From: Pseudoxanthomonas sp. SL93
GTDB taxonomy: Bacteria > Pseudomonadota > Gammaproteobacteria > Xanthomonadales > Xanthomonadaceae
Direction: 5' to 3'
NCBI RefSeq assembly: GCF_026625825.1
Contig: NZ_CP113065.1
Coordinates: 1,116,001-1,180,000 of the forward strand
DNA length: 64,000 nucleotides
The notes under the pieces were generated by a model. The model was not told the origin of the DNA, searched no databases, and worked only from the letters and a program-made list of their open reading frames with translations. Both the position numbers and the translations under genes were made by a program. Position 1 is the first letter of the stretch; the number at the start of each line of letters is the position of its first letter. Shown in pieces: positions 40,187 through 51,315 of this stretch.

Positions 40187-40192
40187 TAAAAT
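40187..40192 (+). promoter_or_regulatory. candidate -10 box for purB
   Basis: TAAAAT lies 32 bases before the purB start. No good -35 is visible at normal spacing, so the call rests on the hexamer and position alone. purB also lacks a clear ribosome-binding site. Confidence 0.35.
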
Positions 40193-40194
40193 GA

Positions 40195-41592
<1,398 letters not shown>

Positions 41593-41610
41593 GACCCGGT
41601 GGGGAGGGAC

Positions 41611-42015
41611 ATGGCGATGCAACTGCTCATCAACATCGACGTCCCCGACCTGCCCGCTGCCGAGGCGCTCTACGTGCAGGCCTTCGGCCTCACCGCCGCA
41701 CGTCGCTTTGGCGAGGGCGGCGTCGAACTGCTCGGTGCGCAGGCGCCCATCTACCTGCTCCTCGCCGCACCCGGAACGACCGCCGCCGCGAGCTCCCTGC
41801 GCGACTACGACCGCCACTGGACGCCGGTGCATCTGGACGTGGTGGTGGACGAACTGGAACCCGCCCTGCAACGCGCGCTGGCCGCCGGCATGCGGCAGGA
41901 AAGCGACATCCGTGAGGCGAACTGGGGCCGCATCGTGCGCCTGGCCGATCCGTTCGGCCACGGCTGGTGCCTGCTGCAGTTCGTCGGCCGCGGTTACGAC
42001 GAACTCACGACCTGA
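41611..42015 (+). CDS. VOC (glyoxalase/bleomycin-resistance) family protein
   Basis: 134 residues. The start at 41611 follows GGGAGGGAC; an in-frame ATG two codons later is also possible. Two beta-alpha-beta-beta-beta halves are visible, [20 protein letters not shown] and [19 protein letters not shown], ending [12 protein letters not shown]. This is the VOC fold of metal-dependent lyases, dioxygenases and drug-binding proteins. His and Glu candidates for metal binding exist but do not match a specific enzyme. It is in the purB operon, 18 bases after purB. Confidence 0.82.
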   Translation: MAMQLLINIDVPDLPAAEALYVQAFGLTAARRFGEGGVELLGAQAPIYLLLAAPGTTAAASSLRDYDRHWTPVHLDVVVDELEPALQRALAAGMRQESDIREANWGRIVRLADPFGHGWCLLQFVGRGYDELTT

Positions 42016-42025
42016 AGGAAAAGAC

Positions 42026-42937
42026 GTGCCCCACCCCACCCCCCTGCTGCTCATCGGCCTGCTGGCCGCGGCCTGTTGCACGACCGCCACTGCCTCGCCT
42101 GCACAGGCGCCGATCACCTGCGCCGCCGATGCCGGCTGGGATGACCCGGCGACGCCGCAGCGCATCCACGGCAACACGTGGTACGTGGGCACATGCGGCA
42201 TCAGCGCGCTGCTGGTCACTTCGCCGGAAGGTCACATCCTGATCGACGGCGCCACGCCCAAGGGCGGCGCGCAGATCATCGACAACATCCGCGCGCTCGG
42301 CTTCAAGCCCGAGGACGTGCGGGCCATCGTGTTCTCGCACGAACATTTCGACCACGCCGGCGGCCTGGCCGAAGCACAGCGCGCCACCGGCGCCCCGGTG
42401 TATGCACGCGCGCCCGCGGTCGGCACGTTGAAGCGCGGCGCCAGCGACCGCGAAGATCCGCAGTTCCTCAGTCTCGAAGGATTCACGCCCGTCGCAGACG
42501 TAAAGCCCATCGGCGACGCTGGCGTGGTGGAAGTCGGCCCGCTCGCCCTGCAGGCGGTCGCCACGCCGGGACACACGCCCGGCGGCACCAGCTGGACGTG
42601 GCGCTCGTGCGACGGCGAAGACTGCCGGCAACTGGTCTATGCCGACAGCCTGACCGCGATTTCCGACGACGTGTACCGCTACAGCGACGATGCCGCGCAT
42701 CCCGGTTACCTCGCCGCGTTCCGCGCCACCCTGGACCGCGTCGCGGCCCTGCGCTGCGACATCCTGGTCACGCCGCACCCGTCTGCCAGCCGGCTGTGGT
42801 CGCGCATCGGACCGGGTGCCACCGAACCGCTGGTCGATCCGGATGCCTGCCGCGCCTACGCACGCAAGGCCAGCGAACGACTGGACAAGCGGCTTGCCGA
42901 CGAAGCCGCGCCCCCTGCCCCGAAGGCCACGCCATGA
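42026..42937 (+). CDS. subclass B3 metallo-beta-lactamase-like hydrolase, exported
   Basis: 303 residues from a GTG at 42026 preceded by AAGGA. A signal peptide covers about residues 1-27. Zinc ligands fit subclass B3: HEHFDH at 105-110, His183 in GHTPGGTSW and His251 in TPHPSASR. Ser208 (ADSLT) replaces the cysteine of B1/B2 enzymes, as in B3. It may hydrolyse beta-lactams in the periplasm, but its place in the purB operon, with ATGA overlap to roxA, argues for a resident gene and leaves the natural substrate open. Other MBL-fold lactonases lack this B3 set. Confidence 0.82.
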   Translation: MPHPTPLLLIGLLAAACCTTATASPAQAPITCAADAGWDDPATPQRIHGNTWYVGTCGISALLVTSPEGHILIDGATPKGGAQIIDNIRALGFKPEDVRAIVFSHEHFDHAGGLAEAQRATGAPVYARAPAVGTLKRGASDREDPQFLSLEGFTPVADVKPIGDAGVVEVGPLALQAVATPGHTPGGTSWTWRSCDGEDCRQLVYADSLTAISDDVYRYSDDAAHPGYLAAFRATLDRVAALRCDILVTPHPSASRLWSRIGPGATEPLVDPDACRAYARKASERLDKRLADEAAPPAPKATP

Positions 42938-44115
42938 TCGAAGTCCGCGCCACCGCCAAGCATGTCCTCGGCATGCCGGCGGCCATGTTCCTGAAGGAGT
43001 ACTGGCAGAAGAAGCCGCTGCTGATCCGCCAGGCGTTCCCCGGCTACGTGTCGCCGATCCAGCCCGAGGACCTCGCCGGCCTGGCCTGCGAGGAAGCCGC
43101 GCTGTCGCGCATCGTGATGCATGACCGCGCCAACGACCGCTGGACGCTGCGCAGCGGGCCGTTCCAGGAAGACGAGTTCCCCGGCATGCCTGACCACGAC
43201 TGGACCCTGCTGGTGCAGGACGTGGACAAGTGGGACACCGATGTGCGCGAACTGCTGGAGGCGTTCGACTTCCTGCCGCGCTGGCGCCTTGACGACATCA
43301 TGGTCAGCTTCGCCGCCACCGGCGGTTCGGTCGGCGCGCACGTGGACCAGTACGACGTCTTCCTGCTGCAGGCACAGGGCGAACGCCACTGGCAGATCGA
43401 CGCCGGCCCCAACCCGCCAACCGCCTTCCGCGACGACGCCGAACTCAAGCTGCTGCGCGAATTCACCCCTACCCACGACTGGGTGCTGGAACCGGGCGAC
43501 ATGCTGTACCTGCCGCCCGGCGTGCCCCACCACGGCGTGGCCGTGAATCCTTGCCTGACGTTCTCGGTCGGCATGCGTGCGCCGTCTTCGGCCGAACTGA
43601 TCAGCGACTACCTGGACACGCTGGTGGCCGAGGCCGATGAGGGCGTGCGCTACCACGACGAGGACCTGTCGCCGCCCAAGGACCCGAACGAGATCGATGC
43701 CGATGCGATGAAGCGCGTGGTGGAAGCGCTCAATGCCCTGCGCATGAACGATCCCGACAAGCTGGGCGACTGGTTCGGCCGCTTCATCACCACCTATCGC
43801 GCGGCCGGCGAGGTGATGCCCGCGCCGGGGCAGCGTTCGCGCATCGAGATCGAATGGGATCTGCAGCAGGGTGCGCTGCTGCAACGCCATCCGTTCTCGC
43901 GCCTCGCATGGCGTCGCCGCGACCGGCTGGCCACGCTGTTCTGCAACGGCGTCGACCACGTACTGCCCGTGCGTGACGCGCAGGCGCTGGCGGCGCTCGA
44001 CGCGCTGGACGGCACGGTCTACGCCGCACTCAGCCAGGAGGGCCGCGACGCGGTGATGGCGTTGATGGCCCAGGGCCACTACCAGCTGTTGCTGGAGACG
44101 GAGGACGGGGAATGA
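42934..44115 (+). CDS. roxA: 50S ribosomal protein L16 arginine hydroxylase (JmjC-type cupin)
   Basis: 393 residues, close to E. coli YcfD/RoxA. This 2-oxoglutarate and Fe(II)-dependent oxygenase hydroxylates an arginine of ribosomal protein L16. The iron ligands are His136 and Asp138 ([10 protein letters not shown]) and His199 (PPGVPHHG). The N-terminal [20 protein letters not shown] and the C-terminal winged-helix domain (about 300-393) are the family's flanking parts. Translationally coupled on both sides, to the beta-lactamase-like gene and the GNAT gene, by four-base overlaps. Cytoplasmic. Confidence 0.92.
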   Translation: MIEVRATAKHVLGMPAAMFLKEYWQKKPLLIRQAFPGYVSPIQPEDLAGLACEEAALSRIVMHDRANDRWTLRSGPFQEDEFPGMPDHDWTLLVQDVDKWDTDVRELLEAFDFLPRWRLDDIMVSFAATGGSVGAHVDQYDVFLLQAQGERHWQIDAGPNPPTAFRDDAELKLLREFTPTHDWVLEPGDMLYLPPGVPHHGVAVNPCLTFSVGMRAPSSAELISDYLDTLVAEADEGVRYHDEDLSPPKDPNEIDADAMKRVVEALNALRMNDPDKLGDWFGRFITTYRAAGEVMPAPGQRSRIEIEWDLQQGALLQRHPFSRLAWRRRDRLATLFCNGVDHVLPVRDAQALAALDALDGTVYAALSQEGRDAVMALMAQGHYQLLLETEDGE

Positions 44116-45023
44116 GCGGAACGCCGGGCTTTCGCGTCGCTTCGGTGGACTACCAGGCCGCGCTGGACGACCTGCGCAGGGTGCGCGAAACCGTCTTCGT
44201 GCAGGAGCAGCAGGTCCCCGTCGACCTGGAATGGGACGCGCTGGACCCGCTCTGCCACCACGTGGTGGCCTACGACGACGAAGGCCGCGCCATCGGGACC
44301 GGCCGCCTGACCCCCGAGCGCAAGATCGGCCGCATGGCCGTGCTGGCGGACTGGCGGGGGCGCGGCGTGGGTGAAGCGCTCCTGGCGGCGCTCGTCGCGG
44401 AGGCGCGCCAGCGCCAGTGGTCGCAGGTATCGCTGCATGCCCAGGTCAGCGCCGAAGCCTTCTATGCGCGCCAGGGCTTCCTGCCGCAGGGCGACCGTTT
44501 CCAGGAAGCGGGGATCGAACACCAGTCCATGCACCGGCGGCTGGGTGCCGCGATGGCCATCGAGCAGGCCAGGGAGGCGACCGCCATCGTCAGCGCCCTG
44601 GCCACGCAGGCCCACCGCTCGCTCTGCATCTACAGCCGCGACCTGGATCCGGGCCTGTTCGACGCCCCGCCCGTGCTCGATGCCCTGCGCCGGCTCGCCA
44701 TCCGACAGCGCGGCGGCGAGATCCGCGTGCTGGTGCAGGATGCCGCCACGCCGCAACGCAACCTGGCCCCCTTGATAGGGCTCGCACAGCGGTTGCCCAG
44801 CGTGTTCGCGTTCCGCCAGACCCGCGACCCGGTCGACCGTGGCTATCCGTCCGCATACGTGGTCAACGACGACGGCGGTTACTACTTCCGCCCGCTTGGC
44901 CACCGTTTCGATGGCGAGGCCGGGCTGGAACACGGCGGCCGCGCTCGCCAGCTGCGGGAGGAATTCGGCCATGTGTGGGAGCGCTCGCGCGCTGTCACCG
45001 AGTACCGCGCCCTGGGCCTCTGA
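44112..45023 (+). CDS. GNAT acetyltransferase with a C-terminal accessory domain
   Basis: 303 residues. Residues 1-145 are a GNAT domain (VFVQEQQVPVDLEWDALDPL, ARIGRMAVLADWRGRGVGEALL with the acetyl-CoA loop, FYARQGFLPQG). Residues 150-303 form a second domain with SLCIYSRDLDPGLFD and EIRVLVQDAATPQRNLAPLI, loosely phospholipase-D-like but without an HKD motif. The N-terminal half resembles ElaA/YjcF-type enzymes. The start overlaps the roxA stop by four bases. Acetyl acceptor unknown; being coupled to a ribosome-modifying enzyme hints at translation factors. Confidence 0.85.
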   Translation: MSGTPGFRVASVDYQAALDDLRRVRETVFVQEQQVPVDLEWDALDPLCHHVVAYDDEGRAIGTGRLTPERKIGRMAVLADWRGRGVGEALLAALVAEARQRQWSQVSLHAQVSAEAFYARQGFLPQGDRFQEAGIEHQSMHRRLGAAMAIEQAREATAIVSALATQAHRSLCIYSRDLDPGLFDAPPVLDALRRLAIRQRGGEIRVLVQDAATPQRNLAPLIGLAQRLPSVFAFRQTRDPVDRGYPSAYVVNDDGGYYFRPLGHRFDGEAGLEHGGRARQLREEFGHVWERSRAVTEYRALGL

Positions 45024-45137
45024 GGGCACGCGCTTGCGGCTTCCGGCGTGTGCAGGGCATCACGCATGCGGGGCCCCGATGCCCGCCAGCGTGAGTCTTT
45101 AGTCCAATCCGCTTACGCCCCGCTCCCGGCATGGGGG

Positions 45138-45143
45138 TATAAT
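45138..45143 (+). promoter_or_regulatory. consensus -10 box upstream of sucA
   Basis: TATAAT is a perfect -10 hexamer. The best -35 is a weak TTACGC at 45113-45118 with a 19-base spacer, so an activator may be needed. A start point near 45150 leaves about 78 bases of leader before the chosen GTG. Confidence 0.65.
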
Positions 45144-45227
45144 TTCCCGGTTTTCGCCGATGCCTGCGGGTCAATGCAGCACATCGGGCGGGAATACCCC
45201 CCGACTACCCACAGTACGCCTCGCATC

Positions 45228-48062
45228 GTGGACAATCTCCTGAAGCAGTTTGCGCAATCCTCGCAGCTCAATGGAGGCAATGCCTCCTATGTCGAAGACC
45301 TGTACGAGCAGTACCTGGTCGCTCCCGATAGCGTTGGCCCCAAATGGAAGGCCTACTTCGACGGCTTCAAGGGCCGCGAAGCGGGCGACGTGCCCCACTC
45401 GGTCATCATCGAGCAGGTCGCCGGCGCGGCACGCAAGGCCGCCAACAACGGCTACGCCGCCGCCCCGTCCGCCGGTGGCGACGAGCGCGAGCGCAACGTC
45501 GGCCGGCTGATCACCGCCTACCGGTCCCGCGGCCACCTGGGCGCCCGCCTGGACCCGCTGGGCCTGACCCCGCCGGTCACCACCCCGGACCTGGAACTGG
45601 GGTTCCACAACCTGTCCGAGAAGGATCTGGACAGCGAATTCAGCACCGGCAACGTCGCCGGCCAGTCGCGCATGAAGCTGCGCGACCTGCTGGCCCAGCT
45701 GAAGGCCACCTACACCGGCTCCATCGGCGCCGAGTTCATGCACATCTCGGAAGTCGACCAGCGCCAGTGGCTGTACCAGCGGCTTGAAGCGGCCGGTGGC
45801 AAGTACGGCCTGTCGGCGGATGCGCAGCGCCGCACGCTGGAGCGCCTGACCGCCGCCGAAGGCCTCGAGCGCTACCTGCACACCAAGTACGTCGGCCAGA
45901 AGCGTTTCTCGCTGGAGGGCGGCGACTCGCTGATCCCGATGCTGGACGTGATGATCCGCCGCGCCGGCGAAGGCCAGGTGAAGGACATCGTGGTCGGCAT
46001 GGCCCACCGCGGCCGCCTCAACGTGCTGGTCAACACGCTGGGCAAGAGCCCGCGCAAGCTGTTCGACGAATTCGAAGGCAAGTTCGAGCACGACAACTCG
46101 CTGGCCCACGCCGGTGACGTGAAGTACCACATGGGCTTCTCCGCCGACATCGCCACCCCCGGCGGTCCGGTGCACCTGGCGCTGGCCTTCAACCCATCGC
46201 ACCTGGAAATCGTCGACCCGGTCGTGGTCGGCAGCGTGCGTTCGCGCCAGGAACGCCGTGGCGACGCCGCGCGCCAGGCGGTCCTTCCGATCATCATGCA
46301 CGGCGACGCCGCTTTCGCCGGCCAGGGCGTGGTGATGGAACTGTTCCAGATGTCGCAGGCGCGCGGTTTCGCGGTCGGCGGCACGCTGCACATCGTCATC
46401 AACAACCAGATCGGCTTCACCACCAGCGCGCGCGACGACGCGCGGTCCACCCTGTACTGCACCGACGTGGCCAAGATGATCGGCGCACCGGTGCTGCATG
46501 TGAACGGCGACGACCCGGAAGCCGTGGTGTTCTGCGCCAACCTGGCCTACGACTTCCGCCAGCAGTTCAAGAAGGACGTGGTGATCGACCTGGTGTGCTA
46601 CCGCCGCCACGGCCACAACGAAGCCGACGAACCGGCGGCCACCCAGCCGCTGATGTACCAGACCATCCGCAAGCATCCCACCACCCGCGAGCTGTATGCG
46701 GGCAAGCTGGAAGCCGCAGGCGTGATCGCGGCCGGCGGCGGCAAGGCGCTGGCCGACGACTACCGCAACAAGCTGGACTCCGGCGAATACACCACCGAAC
46801 TGGCCAAGCAGAAGAGCGACGAACTGGCCATCGACTGGTCCAGGTACGTCACCGGCAAGCTCAGCGACCCGGTCGACACCAAGGTCAAGCGCAAGTCGCT
46901 TGACTCGCTGGCGAAGATCATCACCACCATCCCCGCCGGCGTGGCGCTGCACCCGCGCGTGGCCAAGATCTACGAAGACCGCGTGAAGATGGCCGCCGGC
47001 GAACTGCCGGGCGACTGGGGCTTCGCCGAGAACCTCGCCTACGCCACGCTGCTGGCAGAAGGCCACGGCCTGCGCCTGGTCGGCCAGGACGCCGGTCGCG
47101 GCACGTTCTTCCACCGTCACGCGATCCTCCACGAGCAGAAGACCGACAGCTACTACCTGCCGCTGCGCCAGCTGGTGGAACAGCCCGAGCAGGCCACCGT
47201 CATCGACTCGCTGCTGAGCGAGGAAGCGGTGATGGCGTTCGAATACGGCTTCTCCACCACCGATCCCAACACGCTGTGCATCTGGGAAGCGCAGTTCGGC
47301 GACTTCGCCAACGGCGCGCAGGTGGTGATCGACCAGTTCATCGCCGCCGGTGAAGCCAAGTGGGGCCGCATCAGTGGCCTGACCCTGCTGCTGCCGCACG
47401 GTTACGAAGGCCAGGGGCCGGAGCACAGCTCCGCCCGCCTGGAGCGCTTCCTGCAACTGTGCGCGCTGGAGAACATGCTGGTCTGCGTGCCGACCACGCC
47501 GGCCCAGGCGTACCACATGCTGCGCCGGCAGATGCGCATGACCACCCGCAAGCCGCTGGTGGTGATGACGCCGAAGTCGCTGCTGCGCCACAAGCTGGCC
47601 GTGTCCACGCTGGACGAGCTGGCCAACGGCGAGTTCCAGCACCTGATCCCCGATGCCTCCGCGGATCCGAAGAAGGTCAAGCGCGTGGTCGCGTGCTCCG
47701 GCAAAGTCTATTACGACCTGCTGGAAGATGCGCAGAAGCGCGGCCAGGACGACGTCGCCATCCTCCGCATCGAGCAGCTGTATCCGTTCCCGCGCGAACT
47801 GCTGGCCGCCGAGCTGAAGCGCTTCGGCAAGGCCACCGAAGTGGTGTGGTGCCAGGAAGAGCCGCAGAACCAGGGCGCGTGGTACCAGATCCGCCACCAC
47901 CTCAACGCCTGCCTCTCCGACAAGCAGAGCCTGCACTACGCCGGCCGCCCGCGTTCGCCCTCTCCCGCCGCCGGCCATTTCGCCGAACACGTGGAAGAGC
48001 AGCTGAAGCTGGTCGCCGATGCACTGGTCAACAAGCTCGGCGACCAGAACGTCGCCGAATAA
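45228..48062 (+). CDS. sucA: 2-oxoglutarate dehydrogenase E1 component
   Basis: 944 residues from the GTG at 45228. This start gives the family opening VDNLLKQFAQSSQLNGGNASYVEDLYEQYL and the normal length; an in-frame ATG 18 codons earlier (45174) would add an unconserved tail. The thiamine diphosphate enzyme decarboxylates 2-oxoglutarate and loads succinyl onto SucB. The segments GMAHRGRLNVLVN and GDAAFAGQGVVMELFQMS are the cofactor-binding region, and LLLPHGYEGQGPEHSSARLE the active-site histidine loop. First gene of sucA-sucB-lpd. No strong ribosome-binding site precedes the GTG. Confidence 0.94.
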   Translation: MDNLLKQFAQSSQLNGGNASYVEDLYEQYLVAPDSVGPKWKAYFDGFKGREAGDVPHSVIIEQVAGAARKAANNGYAAAPSAGGDERERNVGRLITAYRSRGHLGARLDPLGLTPPVTTPDLELGFHNLSEKDLDSEFSTGNVAGQSRMKLRDLLAQLKATYTGSIGAEFMHISEVDQRQWLYQRLEAAGGKYGLSADAQRRTLERLTAAEGLERYLHTKYVGQKRFSLEGGDSLIPMLDVMIRRAGEGQVKDIVVGMAHRGRLNVLVNTLGKSPRKLFDEFEGKFEHDNSLAHAGDVKYHMGFSADIATPGGPVHLALAFNPSHLEIVDPVVVGSVRSRQERRGDAARQAVLPIIMHGDAAFAGQGVVMELFQMSQARGFAVGGTLHIVINNQIGFTTSARDDARSTLYCTDVAKMIGAPVLHVNGDDPEAVVFCANLAYDFRQQFKKDVVIDLVCYRRHGHNEADEPAATQPLMYQTIRKHPTTRELYAGKLEAAGVIAAGGGKALADDYRNKLDSGEYTTELAKQKSDELAIDWSRYVTGKLSDPVDTKVKRKSLDSLAKIITTIPAGVALHPRVAKIYEDRVKMAAGELPGDWGFAENLAYATLLAEGHGLRLVGQDAGRGTFFHRHAILHEQKTDSYYLPLRQLVEQPEQATVIDSLLSEEAVMAFEYGFSTTDPNTLCIWEAQFGDFANGAQVVIDQFIAAGEAKWGRISGLTLLLPHGYEGQGPEHSSARLERFLQLCALENMLVCVPTTPAQAYHMLRRQMRMTTRKPLVVMTPKSLLRHKLAVSTLDELANGEFQHLIPDASADPKKVKRVVACSGKVYYDLLEDAQKRGQDDVAILRIEQLYPFPRELLAAELKRFGKATEVVWCQEEPQNQGAWYQIRHHLNACLSDKQSLHYAGRPRSPSPAAGHFAEHVEEQLKLVADALVNKLGDQNVAE

Positions 48063-48111
48063 GCTTTCCTTCTTCTCTTTATCGAATAACAACACCAGGA
48101 CGCCCTAGCCA

Positions 48112-49341
48112 ATGGCCACCGAAGTCAAAGTTCCGGTTCTTCCCGAATCCGTTTCCGATGCCACCATCGCCGCCTGGCACAAGAAGGTGGGCGACGCGGT
48201 CAAGCGCGACGAGAACCTCATGGACCTGGAGACCGACAAGGTCGTGCTGGAAGTGCCCTCGCCCGTCGATGGCGTGCTGAAGGAAATCAAGTTCAAGGAA
48301 GGCGACACCGTGACCAGCCAGCAGTTGCTGGCCATCATCGAGGAAGGTGCGGTGGCCGCCGCCGCGCCCGCCGCTGCCGAAGAGAAGAAGCCTGCCGCCG
48401 GTGCGCAGGAAGTGCAGCCGAAGGCCGAGGCCGCCAAGGCCGACGCGGCGGCCCCGTCCAGCACCAAGCCGGCCCCGGCCGCCGCCGGCACCGACGGCCT
48501 GCCGCCGGGTGCGCGCTTCACCGCCGTCACCCAGGGCATCGACCCGGCCAACGTCGAAGGCACCGGCCGCAAGGGCGCGGTGACCAAGGAAGACCTGATC
48601 AATTACGCCAGCGGCAAGACCGCCGGCGTCAGTGGCGGCGCGCGTCCGGAAGAACGCGTGCCGATGACCCGCATCCGCACGCGCATCGCCGAGCGCCTGA
48701 TGCAGTCCAAGAACTCGATCGCCATGCTCACCTCGTTCAACGAGGTCAACCTGGCCAAGGTCATGGAGATGCGCAAGGAACTGCAGGACGACTTCGTGAA
48801 GGCCAACGGCATCAAGCTGGGCTTCATGAGCTTCTTCGCCAAGGCGGCCGCCAACGCGCTGCAGCGCCACCCGGTCGTCAACGCCTCGGTGGACGGCAAC
48901 GACATCATCTACCACGGCTACGCCGACATCTCGATCGCCGTCTCCACCGAGAAGGGCCTGGTGACGCCGGTGCTGCGCAATGTCGAGCGCATGGGCTTCG
49001 GCGACATCGAGAAGGGCATCGCCGAGTACGCCAAGAAGGCGCGCGACGGCAAGCTGGGCTTGGAAGACCTGCAGGGTGGCACCTTCACCATCACCAACGG
49101 CGGCACCTTCGGCTCGCTGATGTCCACGCCGATCGTCAACCCGCCGCAGAGTGCCATCCTGGGCATGCATGCCATCAAGGACCGCGCCATCGTCGAGAAC
49201 GGCCAGGTCATAGCCGCGCCGATGATGTACATCGCGCTGAGCTACGACCACCGCATCATCGACGGCAAGGACGCGGTGCTGTTCCTGGTGGACATCAAGA
49301 ACCAGCTGGAAAACCCGCACCGCATGCTGCTGGGCATGTGA
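48112..49341 (+). CDS. sucB: dihydrolipoyllysine succinyltransferase (E2 of 2-oxoglutarate dehydrogenase)
   Basis: 409 residues. The lipoyl domain carries Lys43 in [11 protein letters not shown]. An Ala/Pro/Lys-rich linker (about 75-135) and the peripheral-subunit-binding domain near 125-165 follow, then the catalytic domain with [13 protein letters not shown] (His380, Asp384). It forms the 24-subunit core that passes succinyl to CoA. The gene starts 49 bases after sucA. A heptamer-repeat hairpin lies between its stop and lpd. Confidence 0.96.
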   Translation: MATEVKVPVLPESVSDATIAAWHKKVGDAVKRDENLMDLETDKVVLEVPSPVDGVLKEIKFKEGDTVTSQQLLAIIEEGAVAAAAPAAAEEKKPAAGAQEVQPKAEAAKADAAAPSSTKPAPAAAGTDGLPPGARFTAVTQGIDPANVEGTGRKGAVTKEDLINYASGKTAGVSGGARPEERVPMTRIRTRIAERLMQSKNSIAMLTSFNEVNLAKVMEMRKELQDDFVKANGIKLGFMSFFAKAAANALQRHPVVNASVDGNDIIYHGYADISIAVSTEKGLVTPVLRNVERMGFGDIEKGIAEYAKKARDGKLGLEDLQGGTFTITNGGTFGSLMSTPIVNPPQSAILGMHAIKDRAIVENGQVIAAPMMYIALSYDHRIIDGKDAVLFLVDIKNQLENPHRMLLGM

Positions 49342-49346
49342 GAGCC

Positions 49347-49431
49347 GTGATGGGTGATTTGGGGCAGGTGATTCGCAACAGCGGTTCACCGCCCCGCCCT
49401 TTCGAATCACGAATCACTTATCACTAATCAC
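49347..49431. repeat. inverted array of 7-bp repeats between sucB and lpd
   Basis: The right arm is four perfect 7-bp units in tandem: GAATCAC, GAATCAC, TTATCAC, TAATCAC (49404-49431). The left arm has GTGATGG, GTGATTT, a diverged GGGGCAG and GTGATTC in exact 7-base register (49347-49374). Together they can form a hairpin about 28 bp long with a 29-base loop. It starts five bases after the sucB stop and ends 14 bases before the lpd ATG. It contains no coding frame. Confidence 0.8.
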
Positions 49432-49444
49432 GTGAGCGAATGAA

Positions 49445-50881
49445 ATGAGCGAACAATTCGACGTCGTCGTCATCGGTGCCGGCCCGGCCGGCTACCACGC
49501 CGCCATCCGCGCCGCGCAGCTGGGCATGAAGGTCGCGTGCATCGACGCCGCGCTGGGCAAGGACGGCAAGCCCGCGCTGGGCGGCACCTGCCTGCGCGTG
49601 GGCTGCGTACCCTCCAAGGCGCTGCTGGATTCCTCGCGCCAGTTCTGGAACATGGGCCACCTGTTTGGCGACCACGGCATCAGCTTCAAGGACGCGAAGA
49701 TCGACGTCGAAGCGATGGTCGGCCGCAAGGACAAGATCGTGAAGCAGTTCACCGGCGGCATCGCGATGCTGTTCAAGGCGAACAAGATCACCCCGTACTA
49801 CGGCTTCGGCCAGCTGCAGCCCGGCAACGTGGTCAAGGTCAAGCAACACGACGGCAGCGAAGTGGAGCTCAAGGGCACCAACGTCATCATCGCCGCCGGT
49901 TCGGATTCCATCGAACTGCCGTTCGCCAAGTTCGACAACGAATACATCGTCGACAACGTCGGTGCGCTGGACTTCACCGAAGTCCCGAAGCGCCTGGCCG
50001 TGATCGGCGCCGGCGTCATCGGCCTGGAGCTGGGCAGCGTGTGGAAGCGCCTGGGCGCCGAGGTTGTGATCCTGGAAGCCCTACCCGACTTCCTGGCCGC
50101 CGCTGATGCGGAAGTCGCCAAGACGGCCGCCAAGGAGTTCAAGAAGCAAGGCCTGGACATCCGCCTGGGCGCCAAGGTCAGCAAGACCGAAGTCACCGGC
50201 AAGGGCAAGAAGAAGGAAGTCGTGGTCACCTACGCCGATGCCGAAGGCGAGAAGACCCTGACGGTCGACAAGCTACTGGTCGCGGTGGGCCGCAAGGCGG
50301 CCAGCAAGGGCCTGCTGGCCGACGGTACCGGCGTGAAGCTCAACGAGCGCGGCCAGATCGAAGTGGACGACCACTGCCACACCGGCGTGGACGGCGTGTG
50401 GGCCGTCGGCGACTGCGTGCGCGGCCCGATGCTGGCGCACAAGGGCTTCGAGGAAGGCATCGCGGTGGCCGAACTGATCGCCGGCCTGCCCGGCCACGTC
50501 AACCTCGATACCGTGCCTTGGGTCATCTACACCGAGCCGGAAATCGCGTGGGTCGGCAAGACCGAGAAGCAGCTCAAGGACGAAGGCATCCCGTACAAGG
50601 CGGGCAGCTTCCCGTTCGCGGCGATCGCACGCGCGGTTGCCATGGGCGAGCCTGCCGGCTTCGTGAAGGTACTTGCGCATGCCGAGACCGACCGCATCCT
50701 GGGCCTGCACCTGGTCGGCGTGGGCGTATCGGAACTGGTGCACGAAGGCGTCATCACGATGGAGTTCAACGGCTCCGCCGACGACCTGGCCCGCATCTGC
50801 CACGCGCACCCCACGCTGTCCGAAGCGATCCATGACGCGGCCATGGCGGTGGACAAGCGCGCCATCCACAAGGCCAACTGA
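49445..50881 (+). CDS. lpd: dihydrolipoyl dehydrogenase (E3)
   Basis: 478 residues. This flavoprotein reoxidises the lipoyl arm of SucB and passes electrons to NAD+. The redox pair is Cys49-Cys54 in GGTCLRVGCVPSK. FAD binds VVVIGAGPAGYHAA, and NAD binds AVIGAGVIGLELGSV near residue 185. The active-site His-Glu pair is in the HAHPTLSEAIHD end. It is the third gene of the suc operon, about 100 bases after sucB because of the repeat hairpin; the ribosome-binding site is weak (GTGAG). A terminator follows. Confidence 0.96.
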   Translation: MSEQFDVVVIGAGPAGYHAAIRAAQLGMKVACIDAALGKDGKPALGGTCLRVGCVPSKALLDSSRQFWNMGHLFGDHGISFKDAKIDVEAMVGRKDKIVKQFTGGIAMLFKANKITPYYGFGQLQPGNVVKVKQHDGSEVELKGTNVIIAAGSDSIELPFAKFDNEYIVDNVGALDFTEVPKRLAVIGAGVIGLELGSVWKRLGAEVVILEALPDFLAAADAEVAKTAAKEFKKQGLDIRLGAKVSKTEVTGKGKKKEVVVTYADAEGEKTLTVDKLLVAVGRKAASKGLLADGTGVKLNERGQIEVDDHCHTGVDGVWAVGDCVRGPMLAHKGFEEGIAVAELIAGLPGHVNLDTVPWVIYTEPEIAWVGKTEKQLKDEGIPYKAGSFPFAAIARAVAMGEPAGFVKVLAHAETDRILGLHLVGVGVSELVHEGVITMEFNGSADDLARICHAHPTLSEAIHDAAMAVDKRAIHKAN

Positions 50882-50898
50882 TCCTGATGCTCCGCACC

Positions 50899-50926
50899 AA
50901 CGGCCCGGTACTCCGGGCCGTTCTGC
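50899..50926 (+). terminator. terminator of the suc operon
   Basis: A perfect 10-bp stem AACGGCCCGG with its complement and TACT loop begins 18 bases after the lpd stop. The tail is only TTCTGCTTC, so termination may be partial. Confidence 0.75.
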
Positions 50927-50955
50927 TTCAGGGATTCCACTGCCGACGGAAAACC

Positions 50956-51312
50956 ATGTTCTCCTTGCTGCTCCTGATTCCCCTGACGACATCGGCCACC
51001 CCCATGACATCACCCGACGGGCACGATGATCCGCACGCAAGGTGCGCGCTGGTGAACGTGGGCATGAACCTTCGCGAAGCGCTGGCGATCATGCGACGCC
51101 TGCCTGACAGCACGCTCAGTGGCCACAGTGCCGCCGGCCCGGCCGGTGATCCACCCGCAGGCAGCTTCGCGATCGACTTCTGGCAGACCACCGATGCACA
51201 GGGCATCCGCCGCACGTCCGCATTGCGTTACAGCGGTGGCACCATCGAAAGCGCGGACTGCGGCCGCGTCGACGTCGCGCCCGCCGTCCCCTCGCCATTG
51301 AAGGAAGACTGA
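50956..51312 (+). CDS. small exported protein of unknown function
   Basis: 118 residues from the ATG at 50956, preceded by CGGA. Residues 1-14 are a short hydrophobic signal (MFSLLLLIPLTTSA). The mature part has two cysteines (HARCALVN and ESADCGRV) that could pair and a WQTTDAQGIRRTSALRY strand region. It reads as a small periplasmic beta protein with no family I recognise. It ends three bases before the LOG-family gene and is probably co-transcribed. Confidence 0.6.
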   Translation: MFSLLLLIPLTTSATPMTSPDGHDDPHARCALVNVGMNLREALAIMRRLPDSTLSGHSAAGPAGDPPAGSFAIDFWQTTDAQGIRRTSALRYSGGTIESADCGRVDVAPAVPSPLKED

Positions 51313-51315
51313 CCC

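Noticed and set aside
45171..48095. Minus-strand 974-codon frame opposite sucA
   Set aside because: Antisense shadow of sucA with the usual His/Gln/Val-rich composition.
49404..49431. CRISPR-like tandem units
   Set aside because: Units are 7 bp with no spacers and face an inverted arm, so this is a heptamer array and not a CRISPR array.
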